Of a DNA stretch of 64,000 nt, positions 53,807-62,794 are shown one piece after another. This stretch comes from Pricia antarctica. Lineage in GTDB: Bacteria; Bacteroidota; Bacteroidia; Flavobacteriales; Flavobacteriaceae. Both the position numbers and the translations under genes were made by a program. The notes under the pieces are model-generated. The model saw only the letters and a list, made by a program, of their open reading frames with translations. It was not told where the DNA came from and did no database searches. The DNA lies in assembly GCA_011050085.1 (NCBI GenBank), contig DRGL01000053.1, positions 18,786-82,785 of the forward strand. The letters run 5' to 3'. The first letter of the stretch is position 1. Every line of letters starts with the position of its first letter.

Positions 53807-55855
53807 GTGAGTCGTTTACTGTCACAGATTGAAGATAATCCCGAGTATAAGGTGATTTTTACCGATTTATTCGATACGCTCATACATCGCAACGTACACC
53901 CCAACTACACCTTAAAACTTTGGGGTAAGTTTATGATTCGAGAACTTGGTCTGAGCATCGAAGTTGATCAACTTTTTTCTATTCGCGCAGAGGCTTTATC
54001 TTTTGTAAGCAAACAACAAAATTTAAAAAAAGTTGAAGTGGCTTATATAAGCGTTGTCGAAGAGGTTTATAAAAGGCTGGTTAATTCTGATATGATATCC
54101 GGCATTCCACTTTCCCGCTTTGAAAACGTTTTTGAGAGGGCTGATTTTGTTGTCGAAACCTCCGTACAATTTAAGAACGAAGCGCTTATCGCCGATTTGA
54201 GATTGTTAAAGGATAAAGGCTATCCTATTTATTTAATATCCGATTTCTATCTGCCTGAATCACTGATTATACAGATTTTGGATTTTAATGGTTTTACCGA
54301 TTTGTTTCAACAAGTTTTTGTATCCTGTTCACTGGGAAAAAGCAAGGAGAAAGGTTCTATATATCCCTATGTTCTCGACCAAACCGCTACCGATCCAAAG
54401 CAGGCAGTAATGATGGGTGACAATAAGGGCAGCGATATTCATAAGGCTGAGAAGTATGGTCTCCACACTATTTACCTTAAACATACAAAGCATAAAATTC
54501 GTAACCGTAAAAATCTTTTTGGAAGTGATTTAAGGGCCTTTAATAAGGTCTGTCGGGAAATCGAGCATAATTGTGAAAAGAGCCCACATCCATTTAGCGA
54601 ATTTGTACTCCATTTTTATTTCTTTACCGAGCGACTTTACATAAAAGCGAAAAACGCCGGTGTAAATAATCTTTTCTTTTTGGCTCGAGAGGGTTTATAC
54701 CTCAAGCGTCTATTTGATGCCTACCAAGAGATGAACCGCTTCACCCAGGAGGTTAAAATTAATACCCATTACCTCAAAATATCAAGACATTCGGCATTAC
54801 AGATTGCTCTTAAGCCATTACAAGAAGAAGATTTCAAGGCTTTTAAAGGAAGCTTAGGGCAAATGTCGATATCAGATTTTTTAAACGGACTAGATATGTC
54901 CGAAGCTGACATTCAGCACATATTGGTTGATCTTGACGGTGATTCTGCAGAAGTTTTACCTGAATTTTTTCGCTCTGATATTTTTAACCGGTTAAAGGAG
55001 AATAACACATTTATCTCACAATACGAAAAGTACAGAACGAATCAAAAAACAGCTTTCGCCCATTATCTAGAAAATTTCGGTGTAGATTTTGAAAAGGAAG
55101 GTGTGCATTTGGTCGATGTAGGATGGGGAGGTACCATGCAAGAAAACCTCTATAAATATTGGAAAAAAAAGATTCCGGTCACAGGATATTACTTAGGGCT
55201 TAAAGAAGTATACAATATTCAGCCCGGCACAAAAAGATATGGATTGAATTTTTCAATTTACCCAAGCCGGAATCATACGGATGATGTGCTTATGGCGAAT
55301 GGGCAATTGTATGAGCAACTCTTGGCTGCACCCCATGGTAGCACAATCGGTTATACCATCAATAATTTAGTGCCAGATGCCGTCTATTTCCATGAGGAAA
55401 ACGAAAAGCAGGTATTTGAAAAATTGGTATATCCCGTCCAGGAATATATGTTCGATCAGTTTAAAGAATTGTTTGAGAATTTACGACCCATCGATTACGA
55501 GCAAGATACGGCCCAAAAATATCTCACCGATTTGGCGTTACGAAGCGGAATACTCGGTAAAAAGAAAAATGCCGCTTTTATAGACCAACTTTCTCGAGGT
55601 TTCTATCAAAACGTAGGTCAAAATAAAGTAGGAGTGGCTTATAGCCCTAATCAAATCAAAGAATCGAAACTAAGTCTTCTGGTTGGCTTTATTAAATCTC
55701 CAGAAAAGATGTTCCGCTATTTGGTAAAGATAAAGCCTTTCATGTACGCAAAAGGAATTTATTGGATGTCTTGGCCCGTTAATCTCACCTATTACTACAT
55801 TCGATTTAATTTTTGGTTTAAGCGGAAATGGTTGGGTAAGGGCTTGACTAATTAA
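53807..55855 (+). CDS. Two-domain HAD-superfamily protein of polysaccharide loci
   Basis: 682 aa. The N-terminal about 235 residues form a HAD domain: VIFTDLFDTLIHR (nucleophile Asp, then FDT), YLISDFYLP (motif II), a lysine in SLGKSKEKGSIY, and MMGDNKGSDIHKAEKYG (motif IV). The C-terminal about 440 residues carry VNNLFFLAREGLYLKRLF and VHLVDVGWGGTMQENLY, blocks seen in large predicted HAD hydrolases (COG5610-like) of O-antigen and capsule clusters. The second domain's function is unknown; a glycosyltransferase-accessory or sugar-phosphate role is possible. The start is GTG (53807-53809). The stop overlaps a decayed minus-strand gene. Confidence 0.8.
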   Translation: MSRLLSQIEDNPEYKVIFTDLFDTLIHRNVHPNYTLKLWGKFMIRELGLSIEVDQLFSIRAEALSFVSKQQNLKKVEVAYISVVEEVYKRLVNSDMISGIPLSRFENVFERADFVVETSVQFKNEALIADLRLLKDKGYPIYLISDFYLPESLIIQILDFNGFTDLFQQVFVSCSLGKSKEKGSIYPYVLDQTATDPKQAVMMGDNKGSDIHKAEKYGLHTIYLKHTKHKIRNRKNLFGSDLRAFNKVCREIEHNCEKSPHPFSEFVLHFYFFTERLYIKAKNAGVNNLFFLAREGLYLKRLFDAYQEMNRFTQEVKINTHYLKISRHSALQIALKPLQEEDFKAFKGSLGQMSISDFLNGLDMSEADIQHILVDLDGDSAEVLPEFFRSDIFNRLKENNTFISQYEKYRTNQKTAFAHYLENFGVDFEKEGVHLVDVGWGGTMQENLYKYWKKKIPVTGYYLGLKEVYNIQPGTKRYGLNFSIYPSRNHTDDVLMANGQLYEQLLAAPHGSTIGYTINNLVPDAVYFHEENEKQVFEKLVYPVQEYMFDQFKELFENLRPIDYEQDTAQKYLTDLALRSGILGKKKNAAFIDQLSRGFYQNVGQNKVGVAYSPNQIKESKLSLLVGFIKSPEKMFRYLVKIKPFMYAKGIYWMSWPVNLTYYYIRFNFWFKRKWLGKGLTN

Positions 55856-56022
55856 GGTAATATTTCAACTCTTGGTACATTCCTAGGTTCTCAAAAAGTT
55901 TTTTGATTTCTTCTAAATTATAAGATGCGTCCGATTCGGAATGGGAGAATATATCATCGGGCATAGTTTTTTAAAGCTAAAATTGCATAATTCTCAAAAC
56001 TATCTTCTACGACCAAGCAAGT
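55848..56022 (-). pseudogene. C-terminal remnant of a HAD/beta-phosphoglucomutase-like gene
   Basis: On the minus strand one frame reads TCLVVEDSFENYAILALKNYA (56022 to about 55960). That is motif IV of beta-phosphoglucomutase-type HAD proteins, where CLVxEDS then leads into a helix. After a one-base frame change it continues RMPDDIFSHSESDAS and NLEEIKKLFENLGMYQEL to a stop at 55848-55850, as expected for that family's C-terminus. The N-terminal two thirds are not recognisable upstream. The stop overlaps the 3' end of the two-domain HAD gene on the other strand. Confidence 0.55.
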
Positions 56023-56588
56023 CTAACCCGGATATTTTTATTTGAATAAACAGTATTTAGATAAAGATAAAATAACAACAGGTACTTTCTCTTGCTACTT
56101 TATTGTATATCTAAACTTCGAGCACAAATTTATACCGATGTTCAAGCATATACTTTTAGCCTGATGTCCAGCAAATAATGGTAAAACCTGATTTACTTAA
56201 TAAGTGTTTCTGTTAGCTAATTGTCTCTTAATTTTTCAATACATACTTCAACATAGAAAAAATATCTACTTAACTAACAACATAATTCAACTGCGTAATT
56301 TTTTTAAGTAGATTTTGTAAGTATTATTTTTTTTTAAAAAACTGCTACTTGCTTCCCTTTTTCCAAAGACGGATAAACGATTACAGCGGGAATAAAGATT
56401 AATTTATATAATTCCAAATGACTTTCTAAACCTTTAAGACTAACCTCACGATTAACTGAAGAAGAACTACTGAAATACAAGAAGCGGCTCAACAATCATA
56501 CATATAGGGAAAAAATAATTCTAACTACTTAATTTCCCTCCAAATACATAATTTAGCATGAGTGTTACGCTTTAAACAAATGTTACCT
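56023..56588. other. AT-rich stretch, no intact gene seen
   Basis: Between the HAD remnant and the OmpA-family gene. The first part may be further decayed sequence of the HAD gene, but no frame stays readable. No hairpin with a T-run was found downstream of the OmpA-family stop. Confidence 0.4.
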
Positions 56589-57785
56589 TCAAAACCTAAT
56601 AACCTTGAATTCAGACCTTCTATTGATCTTATGCTTTTCTTCAGGGCAATAGGTGTTATCATCACATTCATTGAGCAATTTATCCTCCCCAAAGGCTTTT
56701 GCTTCCAAACGTTCTTTGGCAATACCTTGCGCATTAAGATAGGAAACTGTTCGCTCTACCCTACGTTCTGATAGCCAATAATTATAAGTTGTCGCACCTC
56801 TTGAATCTGTAAAAGAGCTGACCTGAAGTACCACCGTTTCGTTTTGCTTTAAAAGTTGCGCTAAATCATCCAGAATCCTTTTTGAACTATTTGTTAAGTA
56901 TGAGGAGTTCAAATCAAAGTATACAAGGCCTAAATCTTCTATTTGCTGCTCTATTTGCTTTCTTCGGTTTTCTACATCTTCCTTCTCTTTCTCAGCCGCG
57001 GCTAAAGAAGCGGCTTCTTTCGCTTTGGCCAGTCGCTCTGCTAGTGCAGCGGCTTCTTGATCACGATTTATAGTAGCGAGTGAATCTCGAATCCTTTGAT
57101 TTTCCCGTTCCAAAGCATTAATCATGGCTAATTTTTCTTCTCCTTTTTTAGAGAGTCCCTTTTCGATTCCGAACCTAAACAATATCCCCGCAGCATGTTG
57201 TATGTGATTGGTGGCTTCTGTATCACCAATAGCCCATTTCCCTGAAGAATTTAAATCTAGGCCCCAATGGTCTGAAAACCAGGTTCTGAATCCAATTATA
57301 GCATTGTAGGTACCCCTAGCTTGCTTGTTGGCATCAGTATACCCCATTCCAATGCCTATATAAGGATCGAACCATGCGGTCTCACCAATTATTTTATTTA
57401 GGTCAAATGATAGTCGCGCATCTAAACTGATGTAATCGGTTTCTTCAAGATTGGTAGCCCCGTCGATAATCTTGCCAAAATTATATTTGTTGTAACTAGC
57501 AATACCCTCAACCCCAATCCCACTTTTAAAATAACGTCCGATACTGACCCTTGACGGATAAGCCACTCCATTCCACTGGCTATCCACTGAAAGAAGTTCG
57601 CGGCCAGCATCCCCAGAATCGACAATAAAATTATAGCCAAGACCTATCATCCAAGAACTTTCCACAATACTGTCTTTAACGGATAGCTTCACCGCTTCAT
57701 TTTCTGAATACACAGATTCTTGAGAAAATAATGGATTGTAGGAAAGGTTTGCGATTACAAGCGCAATAAGCATTAATGATTTCAT
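56589..57785 (-). CDS. OmpA-family outer-membrane protein
   Basis: 398 aa from the ATG at 57783-57785, which begins a signal peptide MKSLMLIALVIANLSYNPLF. The N-terminal half (about 30-210) is an eight-strand-like OMP beta-barrel domain (GLGYNFIVDSGD, YIGIGMGYTDAN, DLNSSGKWAIG). A coiled-coil segment rich in Ala/Glu/Lys (about 220-285) and a C-terminal OmpA domain that binds peptidoglycan follow. The latter shows LVYFDLNSSYLTNSSKRILD, VSSFTDSRGA, NYWLSERRVERTVSYL and NRRSEFKVI. Role: envelope structure and anchoring. It lies just outside the EPS locus, and a direct link is not evident. Confidence 0.9.
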   Translation of the reverse strand: MKSLMLIALVIANLSYNPLFSQESVYSENEAVKLSVKDSIVESSWMIGLGYNFIVDSGDAGRELLSVDSQWNGVAYPSRVSIGRYFKSGIGVEGIASYNKYNFGKIIDGATNLEETDYISLDARLSFDLNKIIGETAWFDPYIGIGMGYTDANKQARGTYNAIIGFRTWFSDHWGLDLNSSGKWAIGDTEATNHIQHAAGILFRFGIEKGLSKKGEEKLAMINALERENQRIRDSLATINRDQEAAALAERLAKAKEAASLAAAEKEKEDVENRRKQIEQQIEDLGLVYFDLNSSYLTNSSKRILDDLAQLLKQNETVVLQVSSFTDSRGATTYNYWLSERRVERTVSYLNAQGIAKERLEAKAFGEDKLLNECDDNTYCPEEKHKINRRSEFKVIRF

Positions 57786-58096
57786 AGGTTTATAATTTGG
57801 GCATTCTGACACCAAAGTAAGTGCGGAGTGCAGTGGTCGCCAAAATAACGCCCTGAACGGTAAGAATTTTCGCTATCCGACAGGAAACAGGTGTTGGCTA
57901 CCTAAACGAATGCAATTTGCGTGGTATTTAACCTTAATCTTTAAATTCTTGGAAATACTATAGCTTTTCAAAATAACAGGCTATCCATACTGAAACACTT
58001 GACTAATGCCAATAACTTTTAGTAGTGGAAAGAAGAAAATTCAAAACTGCTTTCGCAATGGAGGGCGTAACTAAATGATGGTTACTAATTTGACAA
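57786..58096. other. Intergenic, no gene seen
   Basis: Upstream region of the OmpA-family gene, with less extreme AT content than gaps inside the EPS locus. No exact TAnnTTTG was found on the minus strand; TTATTTTG-like sites around 57840 and 57968 are one base off. Confidence 0.35.
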
Positions 58097-58552
58097 CTAT
58101 TCCTTTATAGCCACTACTCTTTCGGTATCAGGTAGTTTATATAGAGCAAACGGCGTAGTGATTGCGTCGGATGAAGATTTCGTATCAATGTCTTTTACGC
58201 CTAAAATAATTGAATCTGATTTTATGTCCCGAACATAGAGTTCGGGCAAGGTTTCGCCTTCTGATACACCGCTACAACGGATTATGGCAACCTCGTTCGA
58301 AAAATCGATATTCGGAACAGTCATTCCAGGTTTACGGGTCCGATTTATATAAGAATAAAATTTTTGTAAGCTTTTTCTATCCCTTATGATGAGTGTCTCG
58401 GCTTCCTCCCTCCCACTATAAGCATCGCCCGCAACAAAACTCAAATTAGGATTGTTGTTTTGCAGTACATTGATTTTAGTGCTATCGACTTTTGTTTTTT
58501 GTGCTGTACAGGTAGCGAAAAAGAGGCTTAAGACAAATGCAATCTTTTTCAT
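58097..58552 (-). CDS. Small lipoprotein, possibly PrcB-like, coupled to bshA
   Basis: 151 aa with a lipoprotein signal (MKKIAFVLSLFFATC, lipidated Cys at 15) and a single small domain: ETLIIRDRKSLQKFYSYINR followed by PNIDFSNEVAIIRCSG. That pattern resembles PrcB/protease-complex-like families, in which a strand of the form IDFSxxxVI carries the fold. The function is not established. The ATG overlaps the bshA stop by four bases (58549-58552), so it is translated from the bshA transcript, though a role in bacillithiol metabolism is not implied by sequence. Confidence 0.7.
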   Translation of the reverse strand: MKKIAFVLSLFFATCTAQKTKVDSTKINVLQNNNPNLSFVAGDAYSGREEAETLIIRDRKSLQKFYSYINRTRKPGMTVPNIDFSNEVAIIRCSGVSEGETLPELYVRDIKSDSIILGVKDIDTKSSSDAITTPFALYKLPDTERVVAIKE

Positions 58553-59697
58553 CTGTCGTAGACTTCATGGAACCTATCTTTATAGGCTCTCTCGTATAAG
58601 GCCTCATATAAGGGAACTACCTTTTCGATGTCGAAACGCTGAGCGGACAAGAATGCGTTTTGCTTGAATTCTTCAAGAATCTTGTCGTCGGATAAAATTT
58701 TCAAAGCATTTTTAGCCATATCGTCAACATCCCCTACGTCACTCAAAAATCCAGTGACGCCATGTTCATTAACCTCCGGAATACCTCCAGTATTACTTGA
58801 AATTACAGGAACCTTATTAATCATTGCCTCCAAAGCTGCCAAACCGAAACTTTCGGATTTCGAAGGCAACAGAAATAAATCGGAAAAGCAAAGTATTCTA
58901 TCGATCTCATTGCTATTACCCAAGAAAATTACCTTATCGGATATTCCCAGTTTCCTACACAGCCGCTCGGCACCTTCACGTTCTGGACCCTCGCCTACCA
59001 TTATTAGTTTTGCGGGCAGTTTTTTTTGTATCCTATAAAATACTTCCACCACATCGGGTATACGTTTTACCTTGCGGAAATTACTAATATGGGTAACGAT
59101 TTTCTCATCGTCCTTAGCCATTAGAGAACGATTACAATTGGTGAATGAAGTACTATATTTTTTGTTGTCAATAAAATTGGGAACTACTTCAATCTCTTTT
59201 TTGATATCGAAAAAATCTAATGTCCTTTGTTTAAGATTCTCAGAAACTGAAGTAACTATATCGGACTGATTGATGCTAAAAGTCACTGCCGGTTTATAAA
59301 AAGGGTGATTGCCTACCAAAGTTATATCGGTACCGTGAAGCGTTGTTACCATGGGTACGTAAATACCTTCCTCTTCCAACATTTTTTTTGCCATGTAACC
59401 GGCATAGGCATGAGGAATGGCATAATGAACATGTAGTAAATCTATATTATGTAATTTAATCGTATCTACGAGCTTACTTGATAAGGCTAGTTCATAAGGT
59501 TGATAATGAAACAAGGGATACTCAGGAACATTAACCTCATGGAAAAAAATACGGTTGCTTAAGAGTTCTAGGCGTACCGGCTGCCGATACGTCACAAAAT
59601 GCACCTCATGACCACGATGGGCCAAAGCGATACCTAATTCCGTAGCGACCACACCACTGCCCCCAAAAGTCGGGTAACATACTATTGCTATCTTCAT
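58549..59697 (-). CDS. bshA: N-acetyl-alpha-D-glucosaminyl L-malate synthase (bacillithiol biosynthesis)
   Basis: A 382-aa GT4-fold enzyme that transfers GlcNAc from UDP-GlcNAc to L-malate, the first step of bacillithiol synthesis. Seen: CYPTFGGSGVVATELGIAL at the N-terminus, typical of BshA, HVHYAIPHAYAGYMAKK, TLHGTDITLVGNHPFY (about 120-135), VPNFIDNKKY, VGEGPEREGAERLCRKLG and PSKSESFGLAALEAMINKVP with the EX7E acids. The TLHGTDIT block separates BshA from capsule GT4 enzymes. The ATG at 59695-59697 lies 4 bases after an exact -7 box (59702-59709), suggesting a very short or absent leader. Confidence 0.95.
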   Translation of the reverse strand: MKIAIVCYPTFGGSGVVATELGIALAHRGHEVHFVTYRQPVRLELLSNRIFFHEVNVPEYPLFHYQPYELALSSKLVDTIKLHNIDLLHVHYAIPHAYAGYMAKKMLEEEGIYVPMVTTLHGTDITLVGNHPFYKPAVTFSINQSDIVTSVSENLKQRTLDFFDIKKEIEVVPNFIDNKKYSTSFTNCNRSLMAKDDEKIVTHISNFRKVKRIPDVVEVFYRIQKKLPAKLIMVGEGPEREGAERLCRKLGISDKVIFLGNSNEIDRILCFSDLFLLPSKSESFGLAALEAMINKVPVISSNTGGIPEVNEHGVTGFLSDVGDVDDMAKNALKILSDDKILEEFKQNAFLSAQRFDIEKVVPLYEALYERAYKDRFHEVYDR

Positions 59698-59701
59698 TCC
59701 T

Positions 59702-59709
59702 CAAATTTA
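59702..59709 (-). promoter_or_regulatory. -7 promoter element of bshA
   Basis: TAAATTTG on the minus strand, exact TAnnTTTG, with its last G four bases before the bshA ATG (TAAATTTGAGGAATG). With a start of transcription 4-7 bases downstream, the mRNA would be essentially leaderless. Confidence 0.5.
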
Positions 59710-59885
59710 GTGAAAACCTAAAAGTAAGTCGGAAAACATAACTGTTAATTTCACCCATTAAGTTAAGGTTTCGTTAAGATGAATTACCCCAAGTCCTGAT
59801 ATGCTAAGAAACTGAAAAGGTCCATTTTTTAGTTTATTTAATACGATCGTTCAAAAGATAGCTGTTATTAATGCATAGGGATTAT

Positions 59886-59893
59886 TACTTTTG
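59886..59893 (+). promoter_or_regulatory. -7 promoter element of rlmD
   Basis: TACTTTTG, exact TAnnTTTG, with its G four bases before the ATG at 59898. It argues for the downstream ATG as the true start, since a start at 59871 would lie upstream of the promoter element. Confidence 0.5.
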
Positions 59894-59897
59894 CCGG

Positions 59898-61310
59898 ATG
59901 CGACATAAAAAGCGAAAACAGGTATTCGAAAATGTAAAGGTTATTGATGCTGGTGCAAAGGGCAAAACTATAGGAAAGGCTCCTGATGGACGAGTCATTT
60001 TTTTAACCAATACTGTACCAGGAGATATAGTAGATGTCACGACCACCAAAAAAAGAAAAGCTTATTTTGAGGGTATTGCGACCAACTTTCATGCTCTTTC
60101 GGACAAGAGGGTCGCACCGGAATGTCAACATTTTGGGGTTTGCGGCGGTTGTAAATGGCAAGATATGGGCTACGAGCACCAATTATTTTACAAGCAGAAA
60201 GAAGTTGAAAACAATTTAAGGCGCATCGGCCACTTAGAGCTTCCGGAGATTTCTCCAATCATTGGTTCTGAAAAACAGTATTTCTACCGTAATAAGATGG
60301 AATTTTCCTTTTCGGATAGTCGTTGGCTGACTTTGGATGAGATACAGTCTGACGAGCAGATTACAGACAAACATGCGCTGGGTTTTCATATTCCGGGCAT
60401 GTGGGATAAAATATTGGATATTAAAAAATGTCATTTACAAGAAGACCCTTCAAATGCCATACGTTTAGAAACACGGAATTTTGCTCTAGATAATGATCTA
60501 TCTTTTTTCAATCCCAGAAATCAACATGGTCTTTTGCGAACCTTAATGATTCGCACAACTTCTATTGGTGAAATCATGGTCATGGTACAGTTTTTTGAAG
60601 ATGATAACTTAAAGAGAAATGTACTATTAGACCACTTACACGAAACATTTCCTGAGATCACTGCCTTATTATATGTAATAAATCAAAAGGCAAATGATAC
60701 GATTTACGATCAAGAAATTGTGTGCCATTCGGGCCGCGACAATATTTTTGAGGAAATGGAAGGGCTCCGCTTTAAAATTAATGCTAAATCTTTCTATCAG
60801 ACCAACTCGGAACAAGCCTATATGCTTTATAAAATAGCCCGTGATTTTGCCGAACTGACTGGTGATGAACTCGTTTATGATTTATATACAGGCACAGGAA
60901 CGATTGCACAGTTCATTGCAAAGCAGGCACGAAAAGTTATTGGTATAGAAGCGGTGCCGGAAGCCATCGAAGACGCCAAGGCAAACGCCGAAAATAACGG
61001 GATAACCAATGCTGAATTTTTTGTAGGTGACATGAAAAATATTTTCAATGCCCATTTTATAGCCACTCACGGAACACCCGACGTTCTCATTACAGACCCA
61101 CCAAGAGATGGCATGCATAAAAACGTAATACAGCAAATTCTGGATATCTCCCCAAAAAAAGTGGTATACGTCAGCTGTAACAGTGCGACGCAAGCGCGGG
61201 ATCTTGCACTTATGAAAGATATGTATTCGGTAATCAAGGTACAGCCCATAGATATGTTTCCGCAAACCCATCATGTTGAAAATGTTGTACTTTTGAAACG
61301 TAATACATAA
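59898..61310 (+). CDS. rlmD: 23S rRNA (uracil-C5)-methyltransferase RlmD
   Basis: 470 aa from the ATG at 59898 (an ATG at 59871 is in frame, but its extra residues do not fit and a -7 box lies between). Seen: an N-terminal TRAM domain (about 8-62), the [4Fe-4S] cysteines in CQHFGVCGGCKWQD (about C76, C82, C85) with a fourth in KKCHLQE, the SAM-binding LYTGTGTIAQFIA, ITDPPRDGMH and the catalytic Cys in YVSCNSATQARDL. It methylates a uridine of 23S rRNA (U1939 in E. coli numbering). Followed by the DUF6452/DUF6048 genes, as is common in Flavobacteriaceae. Confidence 0.92.
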   Translation: MRHKKRKQVFENVKVIDAGAKGKTIGKAPDGRVIFLTNTVPGDIVDVTTTKKRKAYFEGIATNFHALSDKRVAPECQHFGVCGGCKWQDMGYEHQLFYKQKEVENNLRRIGHLELPEISPIIGSEKQYFYRNKMEFSFSDSRWLTLDEIQSDEQITDKHALGFHIPGMWDKILDIKKCHLQEDPSNAIRLETRNFALDNDLSFFNPRNQHGLLRTLMIRTTSIGEIMVMVQFFEDDNLKRNVLLDHLHETFPEITALLYVINQKANDTIYDQEIVCHSGRDNIFEEMEGLRFKINAKSFYQTNSEQAYMLYKIARDFAELTGDELVYDLYTGTGTIAQFIAKQARKVIGIEAVPEAIEDAKANAENNGITNAEFFVGDMKNIFNAHFIATHGTPDVLITDPPRDGMHKNVIQQILDISPKKVVYVSCNSATQARDLALMKDMYSVIKVQPIDMFPQTHHVENVVLLKRNT

Positions 61311-61405
61311 AGAAGAACATATACTTATAACTAGCATGCGCTAATGCTTTCTCTAAATACCATCCGATTGTCTATCGCGTTAATCGTCGATCAACATATA
61401 TTTCT

Positions 61406-61906
61406 ATGGGGAAAATAAAATTTCTGTTTATCATTCTTTTTGGTATTCTTGCTTTTTCCGCCTGTGAAAAAGATGATATCTGTATTGGTGCCGATACCCC
61501 TCAGATAGTCATTCGATTTTATGATATATTGGATACCACACAGTCCAAAGATGTTCAAAATCTTTTGGTTAGGGGCCTCGATGACATGGGAGCAAGAGAG
61601 GATAGCATTCCTAATATTGCATTGGATTCTATAGTGTTGCCTTTGCGACCGAATCGAACAAGTACCAGTTTTATCTTACAGCGTATAGTAAATATTAATG
61701 ACACGAGAAGTATAGATACGTTGACTTTTAGTTACGAGCCTAGGGAAGTTTTTGCCTCTCGTGCGTGCGGATATATCGTAAACTATGATAACCTTCAAGC
61801 CAGCTTGACAGAAACCGATCCCGATTCCCTTTGGATAAAAGGTATTACGATTGATAGCACCCATATCGAAAACTCAGCAGCAACCCATGTCAGGATATTT
61901 CATTAG
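61406..61906 (+). CDS. DUF6452-like lipoprotein
   Basis: 166 aa with a lipobox (LAFSAC, lipidated Cys20) and a single domain beginning EKDDICIGADTPQIVIRFYD, which is the hallmark of the DUF6452 family in Flavobacteriaceae. The function is unknown. It lies 95 bases after rlmD and overlaps the next gene by 20 bases, so the two are probably made together. A role in the envelope is implied only by the signal. Confidence 0.85.
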   Translation: MGKIKFLFIILFGILAFSACEKDDICIGADTPQIVIRFYDILDTTQSKDVQNLLVRGLDDMGAREDSIPNIALDSIVLPLRPNRTSTSFILQRIVNINDTRSIDTLTFSYEPREVFASRACGYIVNYDNLQASLTETDPDSLWIKGITIDSTHIENSAATHVRIFH

Positions 61907-62759
61907 TCTATTTTTCATTTTGATTTCGGCTATTGGGTATGCCCAAGACCGACCCATTGATTTAAACCGGAAAGATACCGTAACCTACAACCAGCCCTAT
62001 GGATTGCGTGCCGGTATTGATTTAAGCCGCATTCTAACATCAACTTTGGAAGATAATTATACCGGATTCGAAATCGTCGGCGATTATCGACTCACCCAAA
62101 ATCTTTATGTAGCGGCAGAATTGGGAAATGAAAAAAAAACCATTGCCGTAGATTTGGGCAATTTGGTCGAGAATATAGATGGTCAACTCTATAACTATAC
62201 GGCTTCGGGCAGCTACTTGAAAGCCGGCATCGATTATAACACCTACGGGAATTGGTACGGCGAGCAGAATATGATTTTTGTGGGAGGGCGTTTTGCCTAT
62301 AGTACTTTTAGCCAAACGGTCAATGACTATAAAATTTTCGAAACAAGCCGATATTGGAATCCTGATGATTTTCCTCTGGGATTATCCCAAGAATTAAAAT
62401 TTGAGGGACTCGGCGCTTTTTGGATGGAATTCGTAGTAGGCATAAAGGCGGAGATGTTTAAAAATCTTTTTTTAGGGGCAAGCGTACGCTTAGCCTACCT
62501 GTTTGGAGAACCTTTTACTACACCAATTGAAAATTTCCAAAATCAATTTATTCCTGGCTTTAATAAAGTCACTGAAGGCAGTAAATTCGGAGTAGGGTAT
62601 AATTATTCAATCACATACCTTATTCCTCTATACAAGAAAGCTAATGTACCTAAAGTAAAACGGGATAAAGTTCAGCCATTTGATGAAAATCAAGAAATTG
62701 ACGAAGAATATAATGAAGATGGTAATTATGAAGATGATGGCCTATTTGAAGACCAGTGA
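61887..62759 (+). CDS. DUF6048-like outer-membrane beta-barrel protein
   Basis: 290 aa from the ATG at 61887 (a TTG at 61851 is in frame but lies deep in the previous gene and precedes the signal). The signal peptide MSGYFISLFFILISAIGYA is followed by QDRPIDLNRKDTVTYNQPYG and repeated amphipathic strands (LRAGIDLSRILTS, YVAAELGNEK, AGIDYNTYGNWYGEQNMIFV), expected for a small barrel. The C-terminus is very acidic (Glu/Asp/Asn rich, about 262-290). The family is unknown in function and usually paired with DUF6452, as here with a 20-base overlap. Confidence 0.83.
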   Translation: MSGYFISLFFILISAIGYAQDRPIDLNRKDTVTYNQPYGLRAGIDLSRILTSTLEDNYTGFEIVGDYRLTQNLYVAAELGNEKKTIAVDLGNLVENIDGQLYNYTASGSYLKAGIDYNTYGNWYGEQNMIFVGGRFAYSTFSQTVNDYKIFETSRYWNPDDFPLGLSQELKFEGLGAFWMEFVVGIKAEMFKNLFLGASVRLAYLFGEPFTTPIENFQNQFIPGFNKVTEGSKFGVGYNYSITYLIPLYKKANVPKVKRDKVQPFDENQEIDEEYNEDGNYEDDGLFEDQ

Positions 62760-62794
62760 TTTTACCTAACAATGACCTCCACTATGCTGTAACT

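Noticed and set aside
58549..59697. Another capsule glycosyltransferase
   Set aside because: The TLHGTDIT and FGGSGVVATELG blocks are specific to BshA, and the gene lies outside the EPS operons.
61851..61886. TTG start upstream of the DUF6048-like gene
   Set aside because: It places 12 polar residues before an otherwise normal signal peptide and lies deep in the previous gene.
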